Shown here in pieces: positions 7,913-15,515 of a DNA stretch of 64,000 nucleotides. Source of the DNA: Actinospineispora spinosispora DSM 44797 (GTDB lineage: Bacteria; Actinomycetota; Actinomycetes; Mycobacteriales; Pseudonocardiaceae); the NCBI RefSeq assembly GCF_000429025.1, contig NZ_KE386835.1, forward strand, positions 372,001 to 436,000, in the 5' to 3' direction. Position numbers and translations under genes: made by a program. The notes under the pieces were generated by a model that was given only the letters and a program-made list of their open reading frames with translations, made no database searches and was not told where the DNA came from. Every line of letters starts with the position of its first letter. Position 1 is the stretch's first letter.

Positions 7913-8536
7913 ATGCTGAGTGAGCTGGTCGTCGACGCCGCGACGGACGACGAAGAACTAACCAGGCGACTGCTGGACGCGGCGCAGGACGAGCTGGTCG
8001 CCTTCGGCATCCGCCGCGCGAGCATGGAGAGCATCGCGGTCAAGGCCGGGCTGGCTCGCGCCACGCTGTACCGGCGGTTCAACAAGCAGCAGCTCGTCCG
8101 CTCGGTGGTGATGCGCCGGCTGCGTCGCAGTCTGGTGGAGATGGTGCGCGAGGTGGAGGCTCTGCCGACGGTCGACGAACGGCTGGTGGAGGCGTTCGTG
8201 TTCGGCACCCGCCAGTCCCGGGCGGATGACCTGCTGGCGCGGCTGCTGGAGTCCGAGCCGGAGACGGTGCTGCCGTATTTCACGACGCACTCGCACGTGA
8301 TGCTGGACCTGATGCGTTCGTTCCTGGCCGACCAGCTGCGCCGGTCCCCGGGGCCCGCGATCGAGGCGGATCCCGATGCGGCGGCCGAGATCATCATCCG
8401 TCTGGCGAGCTCGATCCGGCTGACGCCGGGCAGCCACATCCCCCTGGACTCGGATGAGGACCTGCGAACTTTCGCCTGGACCTACCTGGTCCCGCTGCTC
8501 CACACCCGACCAAGGTCCGGCCCCGCACGGCAGTGA
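7913..8536 (+). CDS. TetR family regulator of the P450/DUF2236 operon
   Basis: A 207-residue TetR protein. The DNA-binding region is TRRLLDAAQDELVAFGIRRA, followed by MESIAVKAGLARATLYRRF and NKQQLVRSV. The C-terminal half contains PYFTTHSHVMLDLMRSFLA, a common ligand-pocket helix in this group. The ATG at 7913 follows GGGGA at 7904-7908; an upstream ATG in frame would place the operator inside the coding region. It is divergent from DUF2236 with an operator cluster between them, so repression of the P450 operon and of itself is likely. Confidence 0.85.
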   Translation: MLSELVVDAATDDEELTRRLLDAAQDELVAFGIRRASMESIAVKAGLARATLYRRFNKQQLVRSVVMRRLRRSLVEMVREVEALPTVDERLVEAFVFGTRQSRADDLLARLLESEPETVLPYFTTHSHVMLDLMRSFLADQLRRSPGPAIEADPDAAAEIIIRLASSIRLTPGSHIPLDSDEDLRTFAWTYLVPLLHTRPRSGPARQ

Positions 8537-8659
8537 TCACTTCGCCGCCGGATCGGGTGGGGGCTGGTTGCTCTCGTCGGTGTCGCACTGGCGATGCGTG
8601 CTACGCCCAGCGGTGGTCGCGGTGGTGGGTGCACCACACACGTGGCAGCGAGTGCTCAT
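8537..8659 (-). CDS. Possible 40-residue C2HC zinc-ribbon-like peptide
   Basis: An ATG at 8659 is preceded by GAGGA five bases upstream and opens 40 codons ending at 8537. The peptide begins MSTRCHVCGAPTTATT and continues with THRQCD, so it has a CxxC pair and a HxxC pair spaced like a small zinc knuckle. It ends with a proline-rich tail. It lies after the CYP144-like gene on the same strand and exactly abuts the stop of the convergent TetR gene. It could be translated with the P450, but no homologue can be checked here. Confidence 0.45.
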   Translation of the reverse strand: MSTRCHVCGAPTTATTAGRSTHRQCDTDESNQPPPDPAAK

Positions 8660-8729
8660 CGGTGTCCTCGCAGACGACGGTGGAGTCGTCAGTCTTGCAC
8701 CGCGACCGGCCGAGCCGGGGACCGATCGC

Positions 8730-9959
8730 TCACCGGGCGATCTCGAGGACGAGTGTGTCGTGGCGGCGGACGAAGATGCTCGGGGTCCTGACCGGCGCGG
8801 TGTCCGGGGCGAGCGTCACGGTGGCGCTCTGCGCCAGCAGGGTGCTGAGCGCCACAGTCGCCTCCATTCGTGCGAGGTTCGCCCCGACACAGAAATGTGC
8901 GCCCCGGCCGAAGGCCAGGTGGCTGCGTAGGTTGGGGCGGTCGAGTATCAGGTCGTCCGGGCGTTCGAAGGTGTCCGCGTCTCGGTTCGCGGAGCCCCAG
9001 AGGAGCAGGATGTGGCTGCCGGCCGGCAGGGTCGCGCCGCCGAGCGTGGTCTCTGCCCGTACGTGCCGGTAGTGGCCCCGAAATGGCGATTCGAGGCGGA
9101 GTGCTTCTTCGAGGAACGCTCCGATGCGCGTCGGGTCCGCCCGGAGCTGGTCCTGCACGGCCGGGTGGGTGGCCAGCAGCCGGGCGCCGTTGGCGATGAG
9201 GCCCGCGGTGGATTCGCCGCCGGCCGCGACGAGCTGTACCAGCATGAGTATCGCGACCTCGTCGCTGATCGCGCCGTGCGCGGATGCTCTCGCCAGGTCA
9301 CCGATCAGGTCGTCGGGTGGGGTGGCGCATGCGGCTCGGTACTGGTCGGTGAGGTAGCCGACGAGCTCGACGGTGGAGGCCATCAGCTGTTCGAGGCGCT
9401 GGGCGGGCACGACGCCACCGAGTAGCTCGGTGCTGTCGTAGGCCCAGGTCAGCAGCTGCGGCACGTCCTCGGCCGGAAGCCCGATGAGGGTGGCGACCAC
9501 GGTCAGCGGCAGGCGGTCGGACATGTGCCGAGCCCAGTCGATCCGATCGCCGACGAGGCCGTCGCGCCACAGCTGCTCCACCTGCTGACCGACCTCACTG
9601 CGCATCGACTGGATCCGCCGCGCAACGAGGCTGGGTAGAACAAGTTTCCGATGCGCCGCATGGTCGGGCTCGTCGGCAGTCGCGAGCACGTGCACGGCGG
9701 ACTCGTCCGCCCCCATCGGGAACTCTCCCGCCGCCCCGTCACGCAGTACGACGAGGCTGGTCAGGTGAGACGAGAAGTCCTCGGTCCGCCGTGCCGCTTC
9801 AGCGACCAACGCCCAGCTGGACACCAGGAAGGTGTTGGTCCCAGGAATCCGCCGGACCGGCGCCTCCCGCCGCAGCGTCTCGAAGAACGGGTAGGGATCC
9901 TCGACCGTCGCCGGATCGAACAGGTCCAGCCCCACATCGCGCACACCCAAGGAAGACAC
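8730..9959 (-). CDS. Cytochrome P450, CYP144-like
   Basis: About 409 residues. Strong resemblance to mycobacterial CYP144 by memory: VHVLATADEPDHAAHRKLVL, the I-helix LVAAGGESTAG, SPFRGHYRHVR (ExxR region), SHILLLWGSANRD and the haem loop FGRGAHFCVGANLAR. The physiological substrate of CYP144 is not settled. The long open frame upstream crosses a minisatellite, so the GTG at 9959 is preferred; GTG at 9944 is also possible. A KstR-like palindrome lies nine bases upstream of the start. The gene stands alone apart from the small downstream ORF. Confidence 0.85.
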   Translation of the reverse strand: MSSLGVRDVGLDLFDPATVEDPYPFFETLRREAPVRRIPGTNTFLVSSWALVAEAARRTEDFSSHLTSLVVLRDGAAGEFPMGADESAVHVLATADEPDHAAHRKLVLPSLVARRIQSMRSEVGQQVEQLWRDGLVGDRIDWARHMSDRLPLTVVATLIGLPAEDVPQLLTWAYDSTELLGGVVPAQRLEQLMASTVELVGYLTDQYRAACATPPDDLIGDLARASAHGAISDEVAILMLVQLVAAGGESTAGLIANGARLLATHPAVQDQLRADPTRIGAFLEEALRLESPFRGHYRHVRAETTLGGATLPAGSHILLLWGSANRDADTFERPDDLILDRPNLRSHLAFGRGAHFCVGANLARMEATVALSTLLAQSATVTLAPDTAPVRTPSIFVRRHDTLVLEIAR

Positions 9960-9968
9960 CCACCCATC

Positions 9969-9992
9969 AAAACTAGAATACGTTCTAGTTTT
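9969..9992. promoter_or_regulatory. KstR-like palindromic operator
   Basis: AAAACTAGAA and TTCTAGTTTT are perfect 10-base arms around TACG. The core TAGAATACGTTCTA differs at one base from TnnAACnnGTTnnA, the motif published for the cholesterol regulator KstR. It overlaps the predicted -10 of the CYP144-like gene. The identity of the binding protein is inference. Confidence 0.6.
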
Positions 9993-10015
9993 AACGACGA
10001 AAGCCCACCGGTCAA
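9988..10015 (-). promoter_or_regulatory. Predicted promoter of the CYP144-like gene
   Basis: On the minus strand TTGACC (10010-10015) is followed after 16 bases by TAAAAC (9988-9993). The -10 overlaps the palindrome at 9969-9992, so a bound protein should block polymerase. Confidence 0.4.
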
Positions 10016-10080
10016 CACAAACACCAGCACAAGCACCAGCACTCGCGCAAAACCCACCAGGCCGCCATCCCCCAGAGCGA

Positions 10081-10208
10081 CCAGACCCAGCCAGAAACCC
10101 ACCCCACAGGCCAACCAGACCCAGCCAGAAACCCACCCCACAGGCCAACCAGACCCAGCCAGAAACCCACCCCACAGGCCAACCAGACCCAGCCAGAAAC
10201 CCACCCAG
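10081..10208. repeat. Minisatellite, 34-base unit, about 3.7 copies
   Basis: Units beginning CCAGACCCAGCCAGAAACCC start at 10081, 10115, 10149 and 10183; the last is partial. The copies are essentially identical, which indicates recent expansion. The unit length is not a multiple of three. It lies in the 370-base gene-free stretch between the CYP144-like gene and tRNA-Ala; long frames through it give only low-complexity Gly/Trp protein and are not genes. Confidence 0.9.
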
Positions 10209-10239
10209 AGGGTGACCAGGCCGAGTCAGGAACCAACCG

Positions 10240-10273
10240 CACCGTGGGGGGCTTGGGGGGCTCGGCCCCCCAA
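10240..10273. repeat. G-rich hairpin element, copy 1
   Basis: CACCGTGGGGGGC is followed by a hairpin TTGGGGGG-CTCG-CCCCCCAA. A nearly identical element lies at 17452-17487. Both are downstream of a stable RNA gene on the minus strand, here tRNA-Ala and there tmRNA. Confidence 0.7.
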
Positions 10274-10293
10274 TGCGATGACCACACGACAAA

Positions 10294-10320
10294 GGCTCAT
10301 GCTCTCCATGAGCATGAGCC
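10294..10320 (-). terminator. Hairpin terminator of tRNA-Ala
   Basis: GGCTCATGCT (10294-10303) pairs perfectly with AGCATGAGCC (10311-10320). On the minus strand it lies 12 bases beyond the tRNA 3' end and is followed by TTTGTC. Confidence 0.7.
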
Positions 10321-10331
10321 TCCGAGTCGGG

Positions 10332-10404
10332 TGGAGCTGAGGGGACTCGAACCCCTGACCCTCACACTGCCAGTGTGATGCGCTACCAGCTGCGCCACAG
10401 CCCC
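10332..10404 (-). tRNA. tRNA-Ala (GGC)
   Basis: A 73-base cloverleaf on the minus strand. The acceptor GGGGCTG pairs with CAGCTCC, the D arm is GCGC-AGCTGGTA-GCGC, the anticodon arm is TCACA-CTGGCAG-TGTGA with anticodon GGC, and the T arm is AGGGG-TTCGAGT-CCCCT. The discriminator is A and no CCA is encoded. A hairpin terminator follows. Confidence 0.95.
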
Positions 10405-10497
10405 AATAAGTTAAACCTACAGCACCCTCGTGGACGTCTGAAATCGGGGGGTGACATGGTCAGAGCTTGATCAATGTGGTAGTGCCCGGAAACGAAA

Positions 10498-10532
10498 CAG
10501 GGGCGGGTCGCCATGCCGGCGACCCGCCCCTG
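10498..10532 (-). terminator. Strong hairpin terminator after the DsbA-like gene
   Basis: CAGGGGCGGGTCGCC (10498-10512) pairs perfectly with GGCGACCCGCCCCTG (10518-10532) around five bases. On the minus strand the stem is followed by TTTCGTTT. It ends the MauE/DsbA operon. Confidence 0.85.
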
Positions 10533-10552
10533 CTCGGGTGTTGCGTGCGGTT

Positions 10553-11236
10553 CTACTTGTTCAGGTTGTCGACCCAGCTGCCGTCGGACAGGTCCTGGTA
10601 CTTGCCGTTCACGGTGACGGTGGGGGTACCGAAGCCCTCTTCGCCCTTGGCGCGGATCGAGGGGTCCTGGACGGCGCGCTTGGTCTCGGTGCCGACGGTC
10701 TTGCTGAACTTGGCGTCGGTCACGCATTTGGCGAAGCCGGCGGGTGCGCCGACCTGCTGGCCCTTGGTGATGAGTTCCTGGTCGGTGAGGCCCGCGGACA
10801 TCTCGGCGGGCTGCTCGTCGAACAGCTTCTTGTGGTAGGCCGGGAAGAAGCCTTCCTGGGCGGCGCACAGTGCGGCGCTCGCGGCGCGCTGCGAGTAGCC
10901 GTTGGGTGTGGTGGCGCGGTTCAGGATCGCCACGGGGTGGTAGACGACCTGGACCTTGCCGGCGTTGATGGCCTTGGCGAGGTCGTCACCGAACTGGCCT
11001 TCGAAGCGGCCGCAGATCGGGCACAGGAAGTCTTCGTACACGTCGACCTTGTTCGCCGCGGGCTTTCCGGCGACGACGGTCGCCCCCTGCACCGTGGCCG
11101 TGTAGTTGAGGCCGGAGTCGCCGTCGGACGAGCCGGGCGCTTTCAGCGTCATCAGCAGCCAGACGATCAACACCACGGCAACCAGCACACCGATCACGAT
11201 GTAACCGATGTTTGCCTTTCCGGTCTTGGCAGCCAC
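10553..11236 (-). CDS. DsbA-type membrane-anchored thioredoxin-fold protein
   Basis: A 227-residue protein with one N-terminal membrane anchor (IGYIVIGVLVAVVLIVWLLM) and an extracytoplasmic thioredoxin fold. The redox motif CPIC lies in VYEDFLCPICGRFEGQ, and the late cis-proline segment is GFGTPTVTVNGK. It should catalyse disulfide formation or exchange in exported proteins. The GTG at 11236 has GGAGGAGG about eight bases upstream and lies one base after the stop of the MauE-like gene, so the two form an operon. A strong terminator follows. Confidence 0.85.
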   Translation of the reverse strand: MAAKTGKANIGYIVIGVLVAVVLIVWLLMTLKAPGSSDGDSGLNYTATVQGATVVAGKPAANKVDVYEDFLCPICGRFEGQFGDDLAKAINAGKVQVVYHPVAILNRATTPNGYSQRAASAALCAAQEGFFPAYHKKLFDEQPAEMSAGLTDQELITKGQQVGAPAGFAKCVTDAKFSKTVGTETKRAVQDPSIRAKGEEGFGTPTVTVNGKYQDLSDGSWVDNLNK

Positions 11237-11237
11237 G

Positions 11238-11759
11238 TCAGGTTCCTCCTCCACCCGGGTCCGGGTCTGTTCCTCGAGTGAGCACGTTTTCGAGCGCGAA
11301 CAAGGTACGTGGCCGAATGATCAACCAAGCCGCGAGCACCAGGAACCCGGTGTCCCGCAATAGTTCCGTACCGTAACTGGTCTTGTCGGGGTCGACGGCG
11401 CCGCCGCCACCGAAGCAACCGCAGTCGATGGACAGGCCGCGCGCCCAGGCCTGGGTGACCCCCGCCATGAACGCGAGCAACACCAACCCGGAGATCACGG
11501 CGATGTGCCGGACACCGAGTCCGATCAGCAACAGCACGCCGAGCGCCAGCTCGAACCAGGGCAGCACGGCGGCTACCAGTTCGACCGCCGAGGGCGGCAG
11601 CACCTGGTAGGCGTGGACCGCCGCCCAGGTCTGCATCGGGTCCGCGGCTTTGATCGCACCGGACACGAGCCAGACGGCGGCCAGACCGAGGCGAGCGAGT
11701 GTTCCGACCACGTCACGCCAGGAACGACTCGTTACTCCATCCGAGGACACGACAGCCAC
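11238..11759 (-). CDS. MauE/DoxX-like membrane redox protein
   Basis: A 173-residue protein with four hydrophobic segments (for example LARLGLAAVWLVSGAIKAAD and LALGVLLLIGLGV) of the MauE/DoxX type. A cysteine motif, IDCGCFGGGG, lies between the third and fourth segments and is typical of MauE-like proteins that pass electrons between quinones and thiol oxidoreductases. The next gene encodes the DsbA-like partner. A VKOR/DsbB-like role of re-oxidising that partner is inferred from the pairing. Confidence 0.8.
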   Translation of the reverse strand: MAVVSSDGVTSRSWRDVVGTLARLGLAAVWLVSGAIKAADPMQTWAAVHAYQVLPPSAVELVAAVLPWFELALGVLLLIGLGVRHIAVISGLVLLAFMAGVTQAWARGLSIDCGCFGGGGAVDPDKTSYGTELLRDTGFLVLAAWLIIRPRTLFALENVLTRGTDPDPGGGGT

Positions 11760-11802
11760 CCGGTCAGACTAGCGATAGGTCAAGACGCCCTTACCAGCAC
11801 GG

Positions 11803-12669
11803 TCAGGTATGTGCACCGGCAACCGGCTCCGCGAACAAATCGTCCTCCCAGCCCTGCGGCGTCGCACCTGACCCACCACGCTCACCCACCACGAGCTGGA
11901 AGTGTTCAATCCCGAACTCGGGCCGGTGGACGAACGCGGCGAAGAAACCTTCGTCGAGGTTGACCTGGCTCCGGTACACGCGCAGCGCGGCGAGCTTGAC
12001 CGCCAGCTTGTCCTGGCCGTCGATCCGTGTGGTGATCACGTCGTCCGGCACACCGGGCATGTCATCGGCGATCTCGAACCCGGCCTCCTCCGCCATCCGC
12101 AGCACCGCCTCGCGCGGGATGACCGCCCAGTACACCTTGCTCACCTGCCACGGCTCGCCCAGCTCCGGGGCGTAGCCAGGGTCGGCGGCAGGGCCGATCG
12201 CGGCCATCGTGACCCGGTGTGCCTGGATGTGGTCGGGATGGCCGTAGCCACCGTTCTCGTCGTAGGTGACGACGACCGTGGGCCGCTCGGTGCGCAGCAC
12301 CTCGACCATCGCGCGCAGCGTGTCGGCCGGGTCGGCACGGTAGAACGACTTCGGGTCGTCGTTGTCCGGCGTACCGATCATGCCGCTGTCCCACCAGCGT
12401 CCGGCGCCGCCCAGCCACACGTGCTTGCTGATGCCCAGCTCGGCCAGTGCGGTGGCCAGCTCACCCTCGCGGTACTTGGCGAGCGCCTCGGGGCCCGCGG
12501 TGCGCAGGTAGGCGAGATCCTCGGCGACGACCTCGCCCCGCTCGCCCCTGGTACACGTGACCAGACAGATCGGCACACCCTCGGCGGCGTAGCGGGCGAT
12601 CGTGGCTCCGGTACCGGTGACCTCATCATCTGGGTGGGCGTGAACGAGCAACAGGCGGCGCGGCGTCAT
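11803..12669 (-). CDS. mshB: Mycothiol GlcNAc-Ins deacetylase MshB
   Basis: A 288-residue zinc amidase of the LmbE/PIG-L family. It removes acetate from GlcNAc-inositol in mycothiol synthesis. Motifs: LLLVHAHPDDEVTGTG (zinc-binding H-P-D-D-E) at the N terminus, TRGERGEVV, YDENGGYGHPDHIQAH (second zinc histidine) and FAAFVHRPEFGIEHFQLV near the end, all as in MshB rather than the mycothiol-conjugate amidase Mca. The ATG at 12669 starts directly at the conserved TPRRLLLVHAHPDD segment. Mycothiol is an actinobacterial thiol, which supports the assignment of the host. Confidence 0.92.
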   Translation of the reverse strand: MTPRRLLLVHAHPDDEVTGTGATIARYAAEGVPICLVTCTRGERGEVVAEDLAYLRTAGPEALAKYREGELATALAELGISKHVWLGGAGRWWDSGMIGTPDNDDPKSFYRADPADTLRAMVEVLRTERPTVVVTYDENGGYGHPDHIQAHRVTMAAIGPAADPGYAPELGEPWQVSKVYWAVIPREAVLRMAEEAGFEIADDMPGVPDDVITTRIDGQDKLAVKLAALRVYRSQVNLDEGFFAAFVHRPEFGIEHFQLVVGERGGSGATPQGWEDDLFAEPVAGAHT

Positions 12670-12825
12670 GAAGACAGTCGACCACAGGACACCGACATTT
12701 ATTTCCGATCCCCCACACTGTCGAGGTCCTCGGCCCATCGGTATCAACTATGCAACCAAAGTATTGACCGTCTCGACCACGGTCTCGCGTTCCGCCGCAC
12801 GCACGAAAGCGGCCGAGCGGACCGC

Positions 12826-12831
12826 TAGGTT
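12826..12831 (+). promoter_or_regulatory. -10 element for a leaderless kinase mRNA
   Basis: TAGGTT is followed after seven bases by the GTG start at 12839, the geometry of a leaderless transcript. No ribosome site is present. Confidence 0.5.
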
Positions 12832-12838
12832 CGATCTC

Positions 12839-14008
12839 GTGACCGCCAGCACGGCCGCGAGGCCCCGACGTACGCGACGGGAGTGGACCGTCGATCTCGC
12901 CGCCTTTCTGCTCGCGGCCGCGTTCGGCGTCTTCGGAGCCGTCACGCGCAACGAGGCGACCGCCTCACTGGTGCCCGCCTGGGTTCCGCTCGCCGACCAG
13001 GTCATCGGTGCGCTCGGCTGCGCCGCGCTGTGGCTGCACCGCAGGTGGCCGTTCCAACTGGCGCTCGTGGTGAGCGCGCTGAGTGCGGTCTCCACCACGA
13101 TCGGCGGCGCCTCGGCGGTCGCCCAGTTCGCGGTCGCGCTGCGAAGGCCACCCCGCGAGATCGCCGTCGTGACGATCGTCGGGATCGCGGCCTCACCGGT
13201 CTACGCCGTGCTCAGGCCGGATGCGGACATCTCGGTCACACTCATGGCGTCACTCGGTACCGCGATCACACTGGCGGTGCTCGGCTGGGCGTTGTTCGTC
13301 CGGCACCGCAGGCAGCTCATCGCGTCGCTGCGCGACCGTGCCAGCCGGGCCGAGACCGAGGCCCGGCTGCGCGCTGAGCAGGCTCAGGCTCAGGCGCGCG
13401 AGCAGATCGCCAGGGAGATGCACGACGTGCTCGGGCACCGGTTGTCGCTGCTCAGCGTGCATGCCGGCGCCCTCGAGTACCGCCGCGACGCCTCCCCGGC
13501 CGAGATCGCCGCCGCCGCGTCGGTGATCCGGTCGAGCGCGCATCAGGCGCTGCAGGAGCTGCGTTCGGTGATCGGGGTGCTGCGTGCCCCGGTCGGCGGC
13601 GAGCTGCCGCTGCCCACCCTGGTCGATGCGGAGGAACTGATCGCCGAGTCGCGCCGGGCCGGCATGCGGGTCACGTCGCGTTGGGACATCACCGACAGCA
13701 CCGCGATGACCGACGTCCTCGGCCGCACCGCGTACCGGATCGTCCAGGAGGGGCTGACGAACGCCCGCAAGCACGCGCCGGCGGCGGCGGTGACGGTTCA
13801 CCTGTCCGGGGCGCCCGGATCAGGGCTGACCGTCGAGGTCCACAACGGTGGCCCCGCCGGTGGGCCTGCCGACTCCGGGTCCGGCAGTGGACTGATCGGT
13901 CTTGCCGAACGCGCCTCGCTGGCCGGCGGGTACCTCGCCCACCAGCGCGGCGGCGCGGACGGCGGAGGGGGCTGGTGCCTGTGGGCCTGGCTACCGTGGG
14001 AGAAGTGA
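12839..14008 (+). CDS. NarL-type sensor histidine kinase
   Basis: A 389-residue kinase. Residues about 20-165 hold several membrane segments (such as VDLAAFLLAAAFGVFGAV and SLGTAITLAVLGWALFV) with only short loops, so it senses at or in the membrane. The HisKA_3 dimerisation segment REQIAREMHDVLGHRLSLL contains the phospho-acceptor histidine. The ATPase domain has EGLTNARKHA and ends SGLIGLAERA. The GTG at 12839 is chosen because of the leaderless promoter; frames further upstream reach the divergent mshB gene. The paired response regulator follows after seven bases. Signal unknown. Confidence 0.9.
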   Translation: MTASTAARPRRTRREWTVDLAAFLLAAAFGVFGAVTRNEATASLVPAWVPLADQVIGALGCAALWLHRRWPFQLALVVSALSAVSTTIGGASAVAQFAVALRRPPREIAVVTIVGIAASPVYAVLRPDADISVTLMASLGTAITLAVLGWALFVRHRRQLIASLRDRASRAETEARLRAEQAQAQAREQIAREMHDVLGHRLSLLSVHAGALEYRRDASPAEIAAAASVIRSSAHQALQELRSVIGVLRAPVGGELPLPTLVDAEELIAESRRAGMRVTSRWDITDSTAMTDVLGRTAYRIVQEGLTNARKHAPAAAVTVHLSGAPGSGLTVEVHNGGPAGGPADSGSGSGLIGLAERASLAGGYLAHQRGGADGGGGWCLWAWLPWEK

Positions 14009-14015
14009 GGAACCA

Positions 14016-14684
14016 GTGACCACCGCCGCTGTGCGAGTACTGCTCGCCGACGACGACGCCCTGTTGCGCGCCGGTCTGACCATGATGCTGGCCGGGTCCC
14101 CGGAGATCACGATCGTCGCGGAGGCGGCCGACGGCAGCCAGGTCGGCGGCCTGGTCGAGCAGCACCGACCCGACGTGGTGCTGATGGACATCCGCATGCC
14201 GATCATGGACGGACTCAGCGCGACCGAGGCGTTGCGCGCACGGCCGGACGCTCCCGAGGTGATCGTACTGACCACGTTCGACGCGGACGAGCACGTGTTG
14301 CGTGCTCTGCGCGCGGGCGCGGCCGGCTTCCTGCTCAAGGACACCCCGCCCGCCGACATCGTGACCGCGGTGTGCCGGGTCGCGCAGGGCCAGCCGGTGC
14401 TGTCGCCCTCGGTCACCCAGCTGCTGATCCAACGGGTCGCGGCCTCGGACACCGACGAGCGGCGCGACCGCGCGCTACGGCGTCTCGAGCTGCTCACCGA
14501 CCGGGAACGGGAGATCGCCGACGCTGTCGGCGAAGGCAAGTCGAACGCCGAGATCAGCCGTTCGCTCTACCTGAGCGTGCCGACGGTGAAGACGCACATC
14601 TCCCGCATCCTGACCAAGCTCGACCTCAACAACCGGGTCCAGATCGCGCTGCTGATCCACGACGCGGGAGACGCCCGACCCTAG
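14016..14684 (+). CDS. NarL/LuxR-type response regulator
   Basis: A 222-residue partner of the preceding kinase. The receiver domain (1-120) has the acidic cluster LLADDDALL, the phospho-acceptor aspartate in VVLMDIRMP, the conserved threonine in VLTTFDADEH and lysine in LLKDTPP. The C-terminal LuxR helix-turn-helix begins LTDREREIADAVGEG and includes YLSVPTVKTHISRIL. The GTG at 14016 is preceded by GTGAGG. The stop overlaps the convergent SDR gene by four bases. Targets are not visible. Confidence 0.92.
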   Translation: MTTAAVRVLLADDDALLRAGLTMMLAGSPEITIVAEAADGSQVGGLVEQHRPDVVLMDIRMPIMDGLSATEALRARPDAPEVIVLTTFDADEHVLRALRAGAAGFLLKDTPPADIVTAVCRVAQGQPVLSPSVTQLLIQRVAASDTDERRDRALRRLELLTDREREIADAVGEGKSNAEISRSLYLSVPTVKTHISRILTKLDLNNRVQIALLIHDAGDARP

Positions 14685-15382
14685 ACGACCGCCGCGTCGC
14701 TACGCTGCACACCGGCCGAGAGCTGCGCCTTCACCTGGCGGGTGACGTCGTCGGCGAGGACCTCGGGCTCGTCGTCGAGGATCGCCCGCATCGTCTGCTC
14801 GGCCACGCTGGCCGAGGTGATCTTCGGCGCGTCGGTCCAGGCGCTCAGGTCGGTGTCGACGAACCCGCAGTGCACGCCGACCACCAGGGTGCCCTGCTCG
14901 GACAGCGCGAGCCGCAGCGCGTTGGTCAACGACCACTGCGCCGACTTGGACGCCGCGTACCCCGGCGCCGCCGCGAGCGACCGCCAGGACGCCACGGACA
15001 GCATGTTCACCAGCGCCCCGCCCCCGTTGCGCGCGAGGACCGGTGCGAACGCCCTGGACACCGACCAGGTACCGAGGTAGTTGACCTCGATCTCCTCGCG
15101 GGCGCCGTCGAGCGAACCCTCCAGGAGCCCGGTCCCGCCCGCGATACCCGCGTTGTTGATCACGATGCTCGCGTCGCCGATCGTCTCCACGGCGGCCGCG
15201 ACCTGCTCCGGATCGGTCACGTCGAGCTGGATCGGGGTCAGGCGAGGGTTCGTGATGCTGCTCGGGTTCCGTGCTCCCGCGAACACCTGCTTCGCACCGT
15301 TGTACAGCAGAGCCTGCGCGAACGCGGCCCCGATCCCCCGGTTCGCGCCGGTCACCAGTGCTACTGCCCCGTCGATCCGCAT
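14681..15382 (-). CDS. Short-chain dehydrogenase/reductase
   Basis: A 233-residue classical SDR. Cofactor motif TGANRGIGAAF, NNAG in IVINNAGIAGG, catalytic serine in NMLSVASWRS, and the active YxxxK in GYAASKSAQWS. The spacing is that of a single-domain NADP(H) or NAD(H) oxidoreductase. It is divergent from the quinone oxidoreductase gene, and the interval contains a regulatory palindrome, so both may belong to one stress or detoxification response. Substrate not predictable. Confidence 0.88.
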   Translation of the reverse strand: MRIDGAVALVTGANRGIGAAFAQALLYNGAKQVFAGARNPSSITNPRLTPIQLDVTDPEQVAAAVETIGDASIVINNAGIAGGTGLLEGSLDGAREEIEVNYLGTWSVSRAFAPVLARNGGGALVNMLSVASWRSLAAAPGYAASKSAQWSLTNALRLALSEQGTLVVGVHCGFVDTDLSAWTDAPKITSASVAEQTMRAILDDEPEVLADDVTRQVKAQLSAGVQRSDAAVV

Positions 15383-15447
15383 GGTTGTCTCCGTTCTCGT
15401 TCGAGCTTAGTCCTGTAGTGCAACTTAGCTGACCGTGCAGCTGTTCC

Positions 15448-15478
15448 TTGACCTCGACAAATGTCGAGGTTGCAGGCT
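15448..15478 (+). promoter_or_regulatory. MerR-type promoter with internal palindrome
   Basis: TTGACC (15448-15453) and CAGGCT (15473-15478) are 19 bases apart. Between them lies a perfect palindrome, ACCTCGACA-AA-TGTCGAGGT (15451-15470). A long spacer filled by a dyad is the hallmark of promoters activated by MerR-family proteins such as SoxR. It drives the oxidoreductase at 15516. No MerR gene is in the window. Confidence 0.55.
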
Positions 15479-15515
15479 CGTGCCGACGAGGTCCGCACTA
15501 GCCCGGGAGTACTCG

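Noticed and set aside
8610-8729. In-frame continuation of about 40 codons after the CYP144-like stop, rich in Cys and His
   Set aside because: There is no start codon in that frame after the TGA and no sign of readthrough. The overlapping small ORF with a ribosome site is the better explanation.
10081-10208. Possible CRISPR array
   Set aside because: The units are contiguous, with no unique spacers and no cas genes.
9960-10292. N-terminal extension of the CYP144-like P450 across the minisatellite
   Set aside because: The extension would be low-complexity Gly/Trp/Val repeats and would contain the operator. The P450 fold is complete from 9959.
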